From: Gammaproteobacteria bacterium
GTDB taxonomy: Bacteria > Pseudomonadota > Gammaproteobacteria > Pseudomonadales > Pseudohongiellaceae
Assembly (NCBI GenBank): GCA_018661465.1
Contig: JABJIC010000018.1
Span: 124,001 to 188,000 of the forward strand
Direction of reading: 5' to 3'
DNA length: 64,000 nt
Position 1 is the stretch's first letter, and each line of letters begins with the position of its first letter. The notes beneath the pieces were generated by a model that was not told the origin of the DNA, searched no databases, and was given only the letters and a program-made list of their open reading frames with translations. Position numbers and translations under genes: made by a program. Shown one piece after another: positions 7,923 through 17,617 of this stretch.

Positions 7923-8684
7923 ATGTTAGCGGTAATAGGCGGAACAGGTCTTTCTGATCTGGAGAGTTTCAAGCATATATCCGAAGAGGGTATAAAAACG
8001 ATCTATGCCGAAACGGAAGTGCAGGTGCGCCGATTGGTTTTTGAAGGATGTGAATTCCTTTTCATTCCTCGTCATGGCCATAGTCACTCTATTCCTCCCC
8101 ACCTGATTAACTATCGGGCAAATATTTCGGCCCTTGCTCAATTAGATGTAAAGAACATAGTCGCAGTAAATGCGGTTGGCGGCATTCATGGAAACCTGGG
8201 TCCTGGCTCTTTCGCCATTCCAAACCAAATCATTGACTACAGTCATGGGCGAGAAGGAACTTATTCTGTGGGAGGCGGAGAAGACGTAAACCACATCGAT
8301 TTCACCTATCCCTATGATGAAAATCTGCGACAAATTTTACTTACGGCGGCGAACCAAGCTAACAAGAAATCGAAAACCCAACATCAAATCATGGATGGAG
8401 GTGTGTACGCCTGTACTCAGGGACCTCGACTTGAAACAGCGGCTGAGATAACTCGCCTGGAACGAGATGGCTGCGATATGGTTGGGATGACGGGTATGCC
8501 TGAGGCCGCTTTGGCAAGAGAGCTTGGAATAGCCTATGGCAGTCTAGCCTTGTCAGTGAATTGGGCTGCAGGCTTGTCGGAGGAGTTAATTACCATGACG
8601 GAGATTCAATTAGTCCTGGAAGAGGGTATGGGCTTTGTTTCGCAGCTTTTAGAAAATGTAATCACTAGCATCGGCAATAAATAG
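7923..8684 (+). CDS. S-methyl-5'-thioinosine phosphorylase (PNP/MTAP family)
   Basis: Phosphorolyses S-methyl-5'-thioinosine to hypoxanthine and 5-methylthioribose-1-phosphate, recycling polyamine and quorum-signal by-products. The 253 residues follow the trimeric PNP/MTAP fold: VIGGTG (4-9), phosphate-site RHGHSH (50-55), NYRAN (63-67) and GMTGMPEAALARE (188-200). Where adenine-specific MTAPs have TDYDCW, this protein has VNWAAG (212-217). Loss of both Asp and an Asn at the base-binding position point to a 6-oxopurine substrate, as in Pseudomonas MTI phosphorylase. Specificity is inferred from that motif; plain MTA phosphorylase is the alternative. It converges on the csiV-like gene with 1 base between stops. 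Confidence 0.85.
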   Translation: MLAVIGGTGLSDLESFKHISEEGIKTIYAETEVQVRRLVFEGCEFLFIPRHGHSHSIPPHLINYRANISALAQLDVKNIVAVNAVGGIHGNLGPGSFAIPNQIIDYSHGREGTYSVGGGEDVNHIDFTYPYDENLRQILLTAANQANKKSKTQHQIMDGGVYACTQGPRLETAAEITRLERDGCDMVGMTGMPEAALARELGIAYGSLALSVNWAAGLSEELITMTEIQLVLEEGMGFVSQLLENVITSIGNK

Positions 8685-8685
8685 C

Positions 8686-9603
8686 TTAGTTGTCAGCCTG
8701 TCCGCCATCACTACCAAGCTGAAACAATTCAGGAATTGGCAGCAATGGAACTTCATAAGGTTTAACCAGAATTACAATCCCCATGGCGGGGTGATCAAGG
8801 TAATGAAACTCTGTACTCCTCATATCTCTACTTTGTTGCATATGAAACAAGCGAGTAGGGGTGGGCACAAAACCTCCATCAGGGCTGTCGCCTTGGTTTT
8901 CAAATTGATTCGGAATGTCAGGGAGTTCCCAAGAGCTACTTCCACTTAAATTGTTGGAAAATTCACTTATCCATAGGTCGGCATCAATAACTACCCGATC
9001 AGCATTGTCATTGAAGCGAATAGTGACACTGCCCTGCAGTTCCTTCTGCTTGCCGAATTGTTGACCGCCACTTATGTAAATTGATCTTGCCTGATCTTCA
9101 GCTAACACTGGTTGTCGCCACAGTCCATGAAACAAGAGTCGGTGGTCGGCGGAGCGTTCGATTGCTCGATTACTTTGTTGAAAATCACTTTGAGAATTAG
9201 GAAGGTGAACCAATGCCTCTCGATCGAAGTCGTAGAACTTGAAGAGCCTTTCTTCTGCTTTCATTTCGGGATACAGGGATAGTGGAGGAGCTTCGAATTC
9301 TTCAGCATCAGCAGAGGGAATTACCTCCTGCAATTCCTGTTGTTGGTTTTCTTCCGTCTGCGGCCTTAGCTCATCTATCATCAATAGATCCATCAGAGTA
9401 GCAAGGCGATCGATTCGTTGAGGATAGTCAAGAGGAGTTCGTCCTGGTTGCCAAAGTTCTTCACTTCGGTCGAGGGCCGACTCGTTGCTGAAAATGCTGA
9501 ACTCAATCTGGAACCATCTTTCGCTGCTCTGAGCGACAGAGTGATTGCTCAGTAAAAACAGAGAAATGGCAGAGATTGTGATGAATGTTTTCTGTACGAA
9601 CAT
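8686..9603 (-). CDS. CsiV-family periplasmic protein
   Basis: A 305-residue exported protein with a cleavable signal peptide (hydrophobic ISAISLFLLS, probable cut after SVA at 22-24). The mature N-terminus begins with RWFQIEFSIFSN, typical of the CsiV family, which was described as a peptidoglycan-binding partner of diaminopimelate signalling in Shewanella. A central acidic Gln/Glu stretch (about 80-105) is followed by a beta-rich C-terminal part containing LLFHGLWRQPV and GSVTIRF. It lies 12 bases behind mfd on the same strand; mfd next to a csiV-like gene is a conserved pairing in Pseudomonas relatives. The exact function is unknown. Confidence 0.8.
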   Translation of the reverse strand: MFVQKTFITISAISLFLLSNHSVAQSSERWFQIEFSIFSNESALDRSEELWQPGRTPLDYPQRIDRLATLMDLLMIDELRPQTEENQQQELQEVIPSADAEEFEAPPLSLYPEMKAEERLFKFYDFDREALVHLPNSQSDFQQSNRAIERSADHRLLFHGLWRQPVLAEDQARSIYISGGQQFGKQKELQGSVTIRFNDNADRVVIDADLWISEFSNNLSGSSSWELPDIPNQFENQGDSPDGGFVPTPTRLFHMQQSRDMRSTEFHYLDHPAMGIVILVKPYEVPLLPIPELFQLGSDGGQADN

Positions 9604-9615
9604 GTAATGTGTCGC

Positions 9616-12600
9616 TCAGGCAGCTTTTTGGTTAAGTAGCTTAAGTTTATCAAGCAATTCACTGATGAAGTCCAGCTTTTCATCCGGATTTTCACAGTCG
9701 TGTGTAAATTGAAGATTGCTCGCTCCCCCGAGTTTGTAACTCTGGGGGTCGTCTTGGATAAGCTGAATTATAGACAAGGGATCAACCGAGGTCTTTGCGC
9801 TAAAATCTATTCGCCCGGTTTTGACATTGGCATCAATCTTCTTGATTCCATAGAGTTCAGCTTTTAGCTTTAGTTGAGTCTGCTTAAACAACAACATCAG
9901 AGAGCGCGGCAACATGCCGAAGCGATCAATCATTTCTACCTGCAATTCCTTTAGTTCTTCAAGGTCAATAGATGCCGATATCCGTTTGTACATAATTAGT
10001 CTTATATGGACATCTGGTAGATAGTCATCCGGGATCAAAGCTGGAATACGCAGGTTAATATCAATGGCGCGATCAGATAACAGATCAGGGTCGGGTAAGC
10101 GACCTGACTTGATTGCTGCAACGGCTTCTTCCAGCATTTCTGTATAGAGGGTGAATCCAATCTTTTGCATGTGACCAGATTGCTCATCTCCCAGTAGTTC
10201 CCCTGCGCCACGAATTTCCAGATCATGGCTGGCGAGGGTAAAACCTGCTCCCAATGTGCTAGCCGATTGAATAGCTTCGATACGTTTCTGCGCATCAGAC
10301 CCAAGTTTGCTGTGACTAGGTAGCAGCAAATAAGCATAGGCCTGATGATGAGATCTTCCTACTCGGCCTCGCAGCTGATGTAGCTGTGCAAGCCCAAATT
10401 TATCTGCTCGGTGAATTAGAATTGTGTTTGCGCTTGGTATATCAATTCCAGTCTCTATGATCGTAGTGCAGACCAATATATTGTATTTTTTGTGGTAAAA
10501 GTCGGCCATGATCTTTTCCAGATCTCTTTCCGGCATTTGGCCATGGGCAACGCAAATTCTTGCTTGTGGGATAATCTCCTGAAGATGTTCGGCGGCACGC
10601 TCGATAGTTTTTACTTCATTGTGTAAATAGAAAACCTGGCCACCTCTTAATAGTTCGCGACTTGCTGCTTCAATTACCAGGCTATCCTGTTGCTCTCGTA
10701 CAAAAGTTTTAACTGACAAGCGTTTAGCAGGAGGGGTCACAATCAATGAAAGATCACGAATTTCAGATAGCGCCAAGTTGAGTGTTCTGGGAATCGGCGT
10801 GGCGGTAAGAGTGAGAATGTCTACATTGGCTCGTAGAGATTTTAGTTTTTCTTTTTGTCTTACTCCAAAGCGATGTTCTTCGTCAATGATTAGCATGCCC
10901 AAATTGCTATAGTCGATATCGCCATGTATTAATTTATGGGTGCCAATAAGGATGTCGACCTTTCCTGCTTTCACTTTTTTTAGAGTTTCTTCCTGTTCAC
11001 TTGCTGAGCGAAAGCGAGATAGCATGTCGACTACAATCGGCCAGTCAGCAAAGCGATCCTTAAAGCTTTCGAAATGCTGTTGCGCTAACAGAGTCGTAGG
11101 AACAAGCAGTGCGACTTGTTTATTGTTTTGAACGGCTACGAATGCTGCTCGCATCGCCACTTCGGTTTTACCGAAACCGACATCTCCGCAAACAAGTCGG
11201 TCCATGGATTTGCCAGTTCTCATGTCGTTGACTACGGCTTCAATCGCACTTTCTTGGTCGGGGGTTTCCTCAAAGGGGAAGCTGGCTGAAAACTTTTCGT
11301 AGTCGATTGAATCGCATTGGTATTTGAAACCTTTTCTGGCTTCTCTCTGAGCGTATATATCTAACAACTCGGCAGCTACATCGCGAATCTTTTCAGCAGC
11401 TTTACGTTTGGTCTTCTGCCATTGGTCGCTACCCAGATGATTTATGGGGGCGTACTCTTGCTCAGAGCCGCTGTAACGACTAATTAGATGTAGAGAAGAA
11501 ACCGGAACATAGAGTTTCGCTTCGTTGGCGTATTCCAGAGTGAGAAATTCTGTCGCCTGATCGTCGGTGATTATGGTTTGTAAACCCAGGTAGCGTCCGA
11601 CGCCGTGATCGATATGAACTACTGCATCGTTGATGTGCAATTCTGTCAGGCTCTTGACGATGAAGTCTGTATTGCTCTGGTTTTTGTGCCTTCTTCGCCG
11701 CTGGGCTACCCGATTACCAAAAAGCTGAGATTCACTAATGAGAACAAGCTTCTCATTCTCAAGCCATATTCCCTGATCCAGCGGCGCAACGATTATTCCT
11801 AATTTTGCATCACTTTCGATGAATTCTTGCCAATGTCCAAACTGCTTTGGCTCGATCTGAATCTGTTTGAGTAGCTCGAGCAGGGTTTCCCTTCTGCCAG
11901 CGGATTCAGCACAGAAAAGCGTTCGATGGTCATTGTGCTCGGTGATGAATTGCTGAACTGCCTCGAACGGCGATTTAAGTGCGCTGTTGCTGCTCAGGTC
12001 GGGCATAGGATTTGAGCGAAGATCGAATGCCGCGCGGCTGTCACGAAATTCTATCTGTTTAAACCCCTTGCATGCCGCTAATACAAAATCGATGTGTATA
12101 AATATTTGATCAGGAGGAAGAATAGGGCGGTATCGATCTACCTGTCGGTCTTCGTATCTGCGTTGGATGTCATTCCAAAAATTCTCTCCAACGTCTTTGA
12201 GGTTTCCAACCCGGCAAATTGTTGTGGTCTCGGGCAGGAAGTTGAAGACAGAATCAAGTTGCTGAAAGAACAGCTGCAGATAATACTCAAGCCCCGGTGA
12301 ATTTATGCCTTCGCTAACATCCTGGTAGACAGGGCATTGACGGAAATCGATATCGAAAAGGTCGCGAAATTTTTCCCGGAATGCGGTAATTCCACGGGCA
12401 TCGAGAGGATACTCCCTGCCGGGAAGCAGGCGGATCTCATCAACCCTGTCTTCGGAACGTTGTGACTCAGGGTCGAAGGTGCGTAGGGTATCAATTTCGT
12501 CATCGATCAAATCTATACGATAGGGTAATTGGCTGCCCATAGGATAGATGTCGATAATTGAACCCCTAACCGCAAACTCACCATGCTCCAACACTGTATT

Positions 12601-13071
12601 GACCGATTGATATCCGCCATCTACTAATTGCTTGCGCATCTCCTTGATCGATAATTCCTCTCCGACTTTCAGGTCCAGGCTGTTTCCTGCGATGTATTTT
12701 TGCGGGGGCAGCTTGTGCATCATGCTGCTGATGGAAAGGATAAGAATGCCTTTCTTTAGCTTGGGAAGGTGATATAGAGCACTCAGGCGATCAGAGATAA
12801 TGTCCTGGTGAGGCGAGAAATTGTCGTAGGGGAGAGTCTCCCAGTCAGGAAGGCTGAAAACCTGAAGACCTTCCTCTGCAGAGCAGAAGTAGCGCAACTC
12901 TCTCTTGTATTGTTCAACCTGTTCGTTGTTTTCACAAACCAGTAATAGAGGACCGTCGCTGTATTTACTGGCGTTGGCAATGGCCAGACTCGCAGCAGAG
13001 CCTGGAGCGCCAGTCCAATAACTGCTGAGGCTCTCGTCGATGGGAAGTGGCGGCTTGAAAATGCTGTTCAT
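9616..13071 (-). CDS. mfd: transcription-repair coupling factor
   Basis: Removes RNA polymerase stalled at DNA lesions and recruits UvrA. The 1151 residues match the usual length near 1150. Regions in order: UvrB-like UvrA-binding module at the N-terminus, RNA-polymerase-interaction domain around 480-560 (HIDHGVGRYLGL), SF2 ATPase with Walker A GDVGFGKTE near 627 and DEEH near 728, TATPIPRTL, a RecG-like translocation region with GRVGRS, and the C-terminal TRCF domain. It starts at ATG 13069-13071, diverging from gap across a 251-base interval. The csiV-like gene follows in the same direction. Confidence 0.97.
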   Translation of the reverse strand: MNSIFKPPLPIDESLSSYWTGAPGSAASLAIANASKYSDGPLLLVCENNEQVEQYKRELRYFCSAEEGLQVFSLPDWETLPYDNFSPHQDIISDRLSALYHLPKLKKGILILSISSMMHKLPPQKYIAGNSLDLKVGEELSIKEMRKQLVDGGYQSVNTVLEHGEFAVRGSIIDIYPMGSQLPYRIDLIDDEIDTLRTFDPESQRSEDRVDEIRLLPGREYPLDARGITAFREKFRDLFDIDFRQCPVYQDVSEGINSPGLEYYLQLFFQQLDSVFNFLPETTTICRVGNLKDVGENFWNDIQRRYEDRQVDRYRPILPPDQIFIHIDFVLAACKGFKQIEFRDSRAAFDLRSNPMPDLSSNSALKSPFEAVQQFITEHNDHRTLFCAESAGRRETLLELLKQIQIEPKQFGHWQEFIESDAKLGIIVAPLDQGIWLENEKLVLISESQLFGNRVAQRRRRHKNQSNTDFIVKSLTELHINDAVVHIDHGVGRYLGLQTIITDDQATEFLTLEYANEAKLYVPVSSLHLISRYSGSEQEYAPINHLGSDQWQKTKRKAAEKIRDVAAELLDIYAQREARKGFKYQCDSIDYEKFSASFPFEETPDQESAIEAVVNDMRTGKSMDRLVCGDVGFGKTEVAMRAAFVAVQNNKQVALLVPTTLLAQQHFESFKDRFADWPIVVDMLSRFRSASEQEETLKKVKAGKVDILIGTHKLIHGDIDYSNLGMLIIDEEHRFGVRQKEKLKSLRANVDILTLTATPIPRTLNLALSEIRDLSLIVTPPAKRLSVKTFVREQQDSLVIEAASRELLRGGQVFYLHNEVKTIERAAEHLQEIIPQARICVAHGQMPERDLEKIMADFYHKKYNILVCTTIIETGIDIPSANTILIHRADKFGLAQLHQLRGRVGRSHHQAYAYLLLPSHSKLGSDAQKRIEAIQSASTLGAGFTLASHDLEIRGAGELLGDEQSGHMQKIGFTLYTEMLEEAVAAIKSGRLPDPDLLSDRAIDINLRIPALIPDDYLPDVHIRLIMYKRISASIDLEELKELQVEMIDRFGMLPRSLMLLFKQTQLKLKAELYGIKKIDANVKTGRIDFSAKTSVDPLSIIQLIQDDPQSYKLGGASNLQFTHDCENPDEKLDFISELLDKLKLLNQKAA

Positions 13072-13322
13072 TGGCTGTCGTGCCTAAGGGGGAAAGTCTG
13101 CGGCTGAGTCGTAAGCCGGGAGTTAGTGCCTATAGGAAATTAGTACCCCGAAAAAGGGCGACAATTGTATATCAATTTGCCTTGTCAGGCTTGTGGATAA
13201 ATAAGGGTAGAAATTCACTCTTTTGTGTCAGTTCTGTTGCACTGACATTCCATTCACAAGATAATAGCGCCCGTCGTAAATCAGCCATTTTTTTAGCTCT
13301 AAAACCGTTTCAAGGGGTATTT

Positions 13323-14789
13323 GTGGACCGTCCAAGCGTAGATGATTATTTTGGTGACTGGAAACAGCGTGAGGCCTTAGTTCAGGAAATGATTCCTGTG
13401 ATTGGCCGCCTATTTAGCAAGAGGGATGTGGGTGTTTTTATCTACGGCCGCCCTCTGCACAATCGATCAGTAACCTTCATAATGAAATCTCACCGCTTCG
13501 TTCGTCAGATCGAACGTAATGAGATGTCCGAATTTGAGAGCCACCCTGTACTGATGGCGCTGGCGAAACTTGATATTTGGCAGGCTCAGATAGACCTTGG
13601 CAAGCTTACAGTAGCCTATATGGATCAACTGGAGGCCAAGGGTGATGCGGCACAGAATGTCGATGACTTCGTGCGTAGCGAACTGGCAGACATCGATGGT
13701 GTTCAGCGGGATCCAAATAGCAAGAGCCAAGATGTTGTGCTCTATGGCTTTGGCCGAATTGGCCGATTGATGGCTCGCCTGTTAATTGAAAGAACCAGCA
13801 GTGGCGAAGTTATGCGTCTTAAAGCGATTGTCGTCCGTCCTGGAGGCGAGGGCGATCTGCAAAAGAGAGCTAGCCTGTTTTCTGCAGACTCGGTTCACGG
13901 GGCATTTCAGGGAACGCTTCGCGTCGATGAGGAAAACAACAGCCTCATTGCTAACGGCAATGAGCTTAAGGTTATCTATGCAAATAGCCCTGAAGAAATC
14001 GACTACACAAAATACGGCATCAATGACGCGCTGATCATCGATAACACCGGCATGTGGCGAGATGAGGAAGGCCTGTCACGGCACCTGAAGGCCAAGGGAG
14101 CCTCCAAGGTTCTGCTTACGGCACCAGGAAAAGGCAATATCAAGAACATTGTCTACGGTATCAATGATCACATCATGAAAGCGGATGACAAGATCCTTAC
14201 CGCTGCTTCCTGTACTACCAATGCAATTGCGCCAGTGCTAAAGGTGATTAATGACAAATTTGGAATCGATCACGGGCACGTAGAAACTGTTCACGCCTAT
14301 ACTAATGATCAGAACCTGATCGATAACTACCACAAAGGTAGTCGTCGGGGTCGTAGTGCGGCGCTCAATATGGTGCTTACAGAAACCGGGGCAGCCAAAG
14401 CTGTGGTCAAGGCTATCCCAGAGCTTGAAGGTAAACTAACGGGAAATGCCATTAGAGTGCCGATTCCAAACGTCTCTATGGCGGTCATGAACCTCTCTTT
14501 AGCAACGGAAACCACGAAGGAGGAACTCAATGAGTTTCTTCGAGATATCGCTCTGCATTCTAACTTGCAGGACCAGATCAGTTTAACCGAGTCTGAGGAT
14601 GCAGTATCCAGTGATTTCGTAGGGACCAGAGAGGCAGGAATCGTCGATTCCCATGCCACTATTGTCAACGGTAACCACTGTGTACTTTATCTCTGGTATG
14701 ACAATGAGTTTGGTTATTGCTGTCAGGTAGGGCGAATGGTCTACAAAATGGCCGGAGTGAACTACCAGCAATACCCTATTGAGGAGTAG
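13323..14789 (+). CDS. gap: glyceraldehyde-3-phosphate dehydrogenase, long form
   Basis: Oxidises glyceraldehyde-3-phosphate to 1,3-bisphosphoglycerate with NAD(P). This is the long (488-residue) form with an extra N-terminal region of about 135 residues before the Rossmann motif YGFGRIGR (141-148). The catalytic cysteine is C297 in ASCTTN; HAYTNDQ and the C-terminal WYDNEFGY are present. The frame stays open back to an ATG at 13071, but I place the start at GTG 13323. AAGGGG lies 5 bases upstream of it, the family similarity (DDYFGDWKQREALVQEMIP) begins there, and the upstream 84 codons are Arg/Ser-rich and overlap the mfd start. It sits between mfd and nqr, as in Pseudomonas. Confidence 0.93.
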   Translation: MDRPSVDDYFGDWKQREALVQEMIPVIGRLFSKRDVGVFIYGRPLHNRSVTFIMKSHRFVRQIERNEMSEFESHPVLMALAKLDIWQAQIDLGKLTVAYMDQLEAKGDAAQNVDDFVRSELADIDGVQRDPNSKSQDVVLYGFGRIGRLMARLLIERTSSGEVMRLKAIVVRPGGEGDLQKRASLFSADSVHGAFQGTLRVDEENNSLIANGNELKVIYANSPEEIDYTKYGINDALIIDNTGMWRDEEGLSRHLKAKGASKVLLTAPGKGNIKNIVYGINDHIMKADDKILTAASCTTNAIAPVLKVINDKFGIDHGHVETVHAYTNDQNLIDNYHKGSRRGRSAALNMVLTETGAAKAVVKAIPELEGKLTGNAIRVPIPNVSMAVMNLSLATETTKEELNEFLRDIALHSNLQDQISLTESEDAVSSDFVGTREAGIVDSHATIVNGNHCVLYLWYDNEFGYCCQVGRMVYKMAGVNYQQYPIEE

Positions 14790-14853
14790 AACGAAGGCGT
14801 TCAACATTGGTTTAACCGTGTTGATTACTCTAGCTATTTCTAGGGCCTGACAC

Positions 14854-14859
14854 TATAAT
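14854..14859 (+). promoter_or_regulatory. probable nqr operon -10 box
   Basis: A perfect TATAAT sits 65 bases past the gap stop. The position for a -35 (about 14831-14836, TAGCTA) is poor, so an activator may be needed. A start near 14866 would place the 14867-14890 stem-loop at the very 5' end of the nqr mRNA. Confidence 0.5.
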
Positions 14860-14866
14860 TCGCACC

Positions 14867-14890
14867 GCTCAAAACATACCTGTTTTGAGC
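14867..14890 (+). promoter_or_regulatory. perfect stem-loop in nqr leader
   Basis: GCTCAAAACA (14867-14876) and TGTTTTGAGC (14881-14890) form a perfect 10-bp stem with a TACC tetraloop. No T-run follows, so it is not a normal terminator. It may be a 5'-end RNA-stabilising hairpin or the 3' end of the gap mRNA. Confidence 0.55.
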
Positions 14891-14933
14891 GCTAATTCTT
14901 GATTACAGATTACGACTGTCGTGGCGTCATAGA

Positions 14934-14952
14934 GACGTTCATGGCGAACGTC
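14934..14952 (+). promoter_or_regulatory. second stem-loop in nqr leader
   Basis: GACGTTC (14934-14940) and GAACGTC (14946-14952) form a 7-bp stem with a 5-base loop. A third pairing, CGTGAT (14970-14975) with ATCACG (14983-14988), lies 13-20 bases before the nqrA start, so the leader could limit ribosome access. Confidence 0.4.
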
Positions 14953-15007
14953 GTATTGTATTTTACGAGACGTGATTCACGAGATCACGGATAGATTCTT
15001 TGTGACC

Positions 15008-16372
15008 ATGATCAGAACCAAGCGCGGCTTGAATCTTCCTATATCCGGTGCTCCAGAGCAGCGAATTAGCGAAGGCCAGCGAACGCGATCAGTTGCCATC
15101 GTTGGCTGTGACTATGTTGGGATGAAACCCACCATGGCAGTGGTCCAAGGTGACGCTGTAAAACTTGGTCAGCCGCTGTTTTCAGATAAGAAAAACCCTT
15201 CAGTAGTTTATACCTCTCCTGCGGCAGGCATTGTTGCCGCCATTAATCGTGGCCATCAAAGACGGCTACTCTCTGTCGTAATCGATCTTGATCCGGACAG
15301 CAGCACAGAAGCTCAGGTGGAGTTAAGCCGCTACAGTACCGAGCAGCTTACCAGTTTGAGTGCCGACATTATTGTTCAAGATCTGCTGAAATCAGGTCTG
15401 TGGACATCGTTGAGGACCAGGCCATTCAGTAGAGTGCCTGACCCTGCGACAAGACCTCATTCTCTTTTTATTAACGCCATGGATACAAATCCTCTGGCAG
15501 CACTGCCCTATGTGGTGCTTGAGTCTCAACTTGAGGAATTCAAAACAGGGGTAGAGTTACTGTCGCGACTTGCAGAGCAGCAGACTTTTGTCTGTGTTGA
15601 TAGAAAGGTTGACGGCATGCTGGCGGGAGCTGGATTTTCTTCCAAGGTTCAGGTTCAAGAGTTTCGCGGACCACATCCTTCCGGTTTGCCGGGCACCCAC
15701 ATTCATTATCTCGAACCGGCGGGTGTAAATAAGCAAATCTGGCATGTGAATTATCAGGATGTGGCGGCTATTGGTAAGTTATTTACGACAGGTCGGCTTT
15801 CTATGGACAGGGTGATTTCGCTTGCAGGTCCTCAGGTAACAGAACCGAGGTTGGTGAAAAGCAGGGTAGGCGCAAACCTCGAAGAACTGTGTGCAGCTGA
15901 ATTGGAGCCCCATGAGAGCCGGGTAGTGTCAGGTTCAGTATTGGGCGGGCGAAAAGCTGAGGGAGCTGAAGCCTATCTCGGTCGTTATCATCTGCAGGTC
16001 TCGGTTCTTCGCGAAGGCCGGGAGCGGCCACTGATGGGTTACCTTTCACCAGGCAGAAACCGGCACTCCATCATGGGTATTTATATTTCCAGCTTGTTCA
16101 AGGATAAGCGCCACGCTATGTCTACCAGTACCCAGGGTAGTGAGCGGGCGATGGTGCCAATTGGCGCCTATGAAAAGATTATGCCGATGGACATTCTTCC
16201 TACTCAGTTATTACGGTCATTGATCGTGGGTGATATCGAATCTGCTCAGAATCTTGGTGCGCTAGAGTTAGATGAGGAAGATCTGGCGCTGTGCAGCTAT
16301 GTCTGCCCAGGAAAGTATGAATATGGACCTATCCTGCGGGACCTTCTCACACAAATTGAGAAGGAGGGCTAG
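15008..16372 (+). CDS. nqrA: Na+-translocating NADH:ubiquinone reductase subunit A
   Basis: Peripheral cytoplasmic subunit of Na+-NQR, involved in the quinone-reaction part of the complex. The protein starts [16 protein letters not shown], the family N-terminus, and carries [46 protein letters not shown] and the C-terminal [13 protein letters not shown]. At 454 residues it is slightly longer than Vibrio NqrA. I chose ATG 15008 by homology. GTG 15002, in frame two codons earlier, is equally possible, while the GTG at 14972 adds 12 unconserved residues. First gene of nqrABCDEF-apbE-nqrM-sthA; nqrB starts 3 bases after the stop. Confidence 0.94.
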   Translation: MIRTKRGLNLPISGAPEQRISEGQRTRSVAIVGCDYVGMKPTMAVVQGDAVKLGQPLFSDKKNPSVVYTSPAAGIVAAINRGHQRRLLSVVIDLDPDSSTEAQVELSRYSTEQLTSLSADIIVQDLLKSGLWTSLRTRPFSRVPDPATRPHSLFINAMDTNPLAALPYVVLESQLEEFKTGVELLSRLAEQQTFVCVDRKVDGMLAGAGFSSKVQVQEFRGPHPSGLPGTHIHYLEPAGVNKQIWHVNYQDVAAIGKLFTTGRLSMDRVISLAGPQVTEPRLVKSRVGANLEELCAAELEPHESRVVSGSVLGGRKAEGAEAYLGRYHLQVSVLREGRERPLMGYLSPGRNRHSIMGIYISSLFKDKRHAMSTSTQGSERAMVPIGAYEKIMPMDILPTQLLRSLIVGDIESAQNLGALELDEEDLALCSYVCPGKYEYGPILRDLLTQIEKEG

Positions 16373-16375
16373 TTT

Positions 16376-17617
16376 ATGGGATTACGTAGAGTACTTGACG
16401 ATTTAGAACCCCATTTCACCAAAGGTGGAAAGTTTGAGAGCTGGTTTGCCCTGTATGAAGCGGTAGACACTATTTTCTACACCCCGAGCAAGGTCACAGT
16501 CGCAGAACCCCATGCCCGCGATGGAATCGATCTCAAGCGGGTAATGATCACAGTTTGGATTGCTGCGTTCTTTCCCATGTTCTACGGCATATATAACCTA
16601 GGTTTTCAGGCCAATAGTGCAATTATGTCAATGGGCTTGGACGGCAGCGGGGATTGGCACGAACCACTCATCGCCTTGCTTGCAGGACATGATCCCAGCA
16701 GCCTCTGGGATAATTTGTGGTATGGCGCTGTTTTTTATATTCCAATTTACCTTGTCGTTTTCTGTGTTGGCGGCTTCTGGGAAGTTTTGTTTGCCATGAG
16801 GCGCGGGCACGAAATTAACGAAGGTTTCTTCGTTACTTCCATACTATTCACATTGATTGTTCCTCCAGATATTCCTCTATGGCAAGCAGCTATGGGAATT
16901 AGCTTCGGCATAGTAGTTGGTAAGGAAGTATTCGGTGGTACCGGTAAAAATTTCCTGAATCCTGCTCTTACAGGCCGTGCTTTTCTGTTCTTTGCTTATG
17001 CGCCACAGATGTCGGGAAACTCTGTGTGGACGGCAGTGAGCGGAGTCAGTGGGGCAACCGTCGATGGTTTTAGTGCTGCAACGCCTCTTTCTCAGATTGC
17101 TGCGGATGGTCTGCCGGCGCTTGCCGCCGCGACAGGGCGGGAACTTAGTTGGTTAAATGCATTCTTTGGTCAGATGCAGGGCTCCATAGGTGAAACGTCG
17201 ACATTGGCGATACTTCTTGGGGCCGGTCTGCTGCTGGCTACTCGTATTGCATCATGGCGAATTATGCTGGGTGTTTTTCTAGGCATGGTGGCAACGGCGA
17301 CTCTGTTCAATTCCATTGGCTCTGAAACTAATCCAGCATTCGCAACACCCTGGTACTGGCACTTCGTTCTGGGCGGCTTTGCCTTTGGCATGGTCTACAT
17401 GGCTACTGATCCAGTTTCCGCTTCTATGACCAACACAGGGAAATGGATATTCGGCGCATTAATCGGTTTTATGATTGTGCTGATCCGCGTAGTGAATCCC
17501 GCATATCCGGAAGGAACTATGCTGGCAATTCTGTTCGCAAATCTATTTGCACCTCTGATCGATTATTTTGTGGTCAAAGCAAATGTAAAGAGAAGGAGTG
17601 CGCGCGGTGTCCTCTAA
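16376..17617 (+). CDS. nqrB: Na+-NQR subunit B
   Basis: Integral-membrane subunit that carries a covalent FMN and riboflavin and forms part of the sodium path. The 413 residues hold about ten hydrophobic segments. The flavinylation motif DGFSAATPL places the FMN-bearing threonine at residue 236, the same number as in Vibrio cholerae NqrB. Also visible are [12 protein letters not shown] and [12 protein letters not shown], typical of the RnfD/NqrB family. The 3-base gap to nqrA and 11-base overlap with nqrC indicate translational coupling. FMN attachment would be done by the ApbE encoded downstream. Confidence 0.96.
   Translation: MGLRRVLDDLEPHFTKGGKFESWFALYEAVDTIFYTPSKVTVAEPHARDGIDLKRVMITVWIAAFFPMFYGIYNLGFQANSAIMSMGLDGSGDWHEPLIALLAGHDPSSLWDNLWYGAVFYIPIYLVVFCVGGFWEVLFAMRRGHEINEGFFVTSILFTLIVPPDIPLWQAAMGISFGIVVGKEVFGGTGKNFLNPALTGRAFLFFAYAPQMSGNSVWTAVSGVSGATVDGFSAATPLSQIAADGLPALAAATGRELSWLNAFFGQMQGSIGETSTLAILLGAGLLLATRIASWRIMLGVFLGMVATATLFNSIGSETNPAFATPWYWHFVLGGFAFGMVYMATDPVSASMTNTGKWIFGALIGFMIVLIRVVNPAYPEGTMLAILFANLFAPLIDYFVVKANVKRRSARGVL

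Noticed and set aside
13071..13322. N-terminal 84 residues of the extended gap frame as a real domain
   Set aside because: No family similarity, overlaps the mfd start codon, and a ribosome site precedes GTG 13323 where homology begins.
14867..14890. Hairpin read as a rho-independent terminator of gap
   Set aside because: The stem is perfect, but it is followed by GCTAATTC, with no T-run; a leader or stability role fits better.
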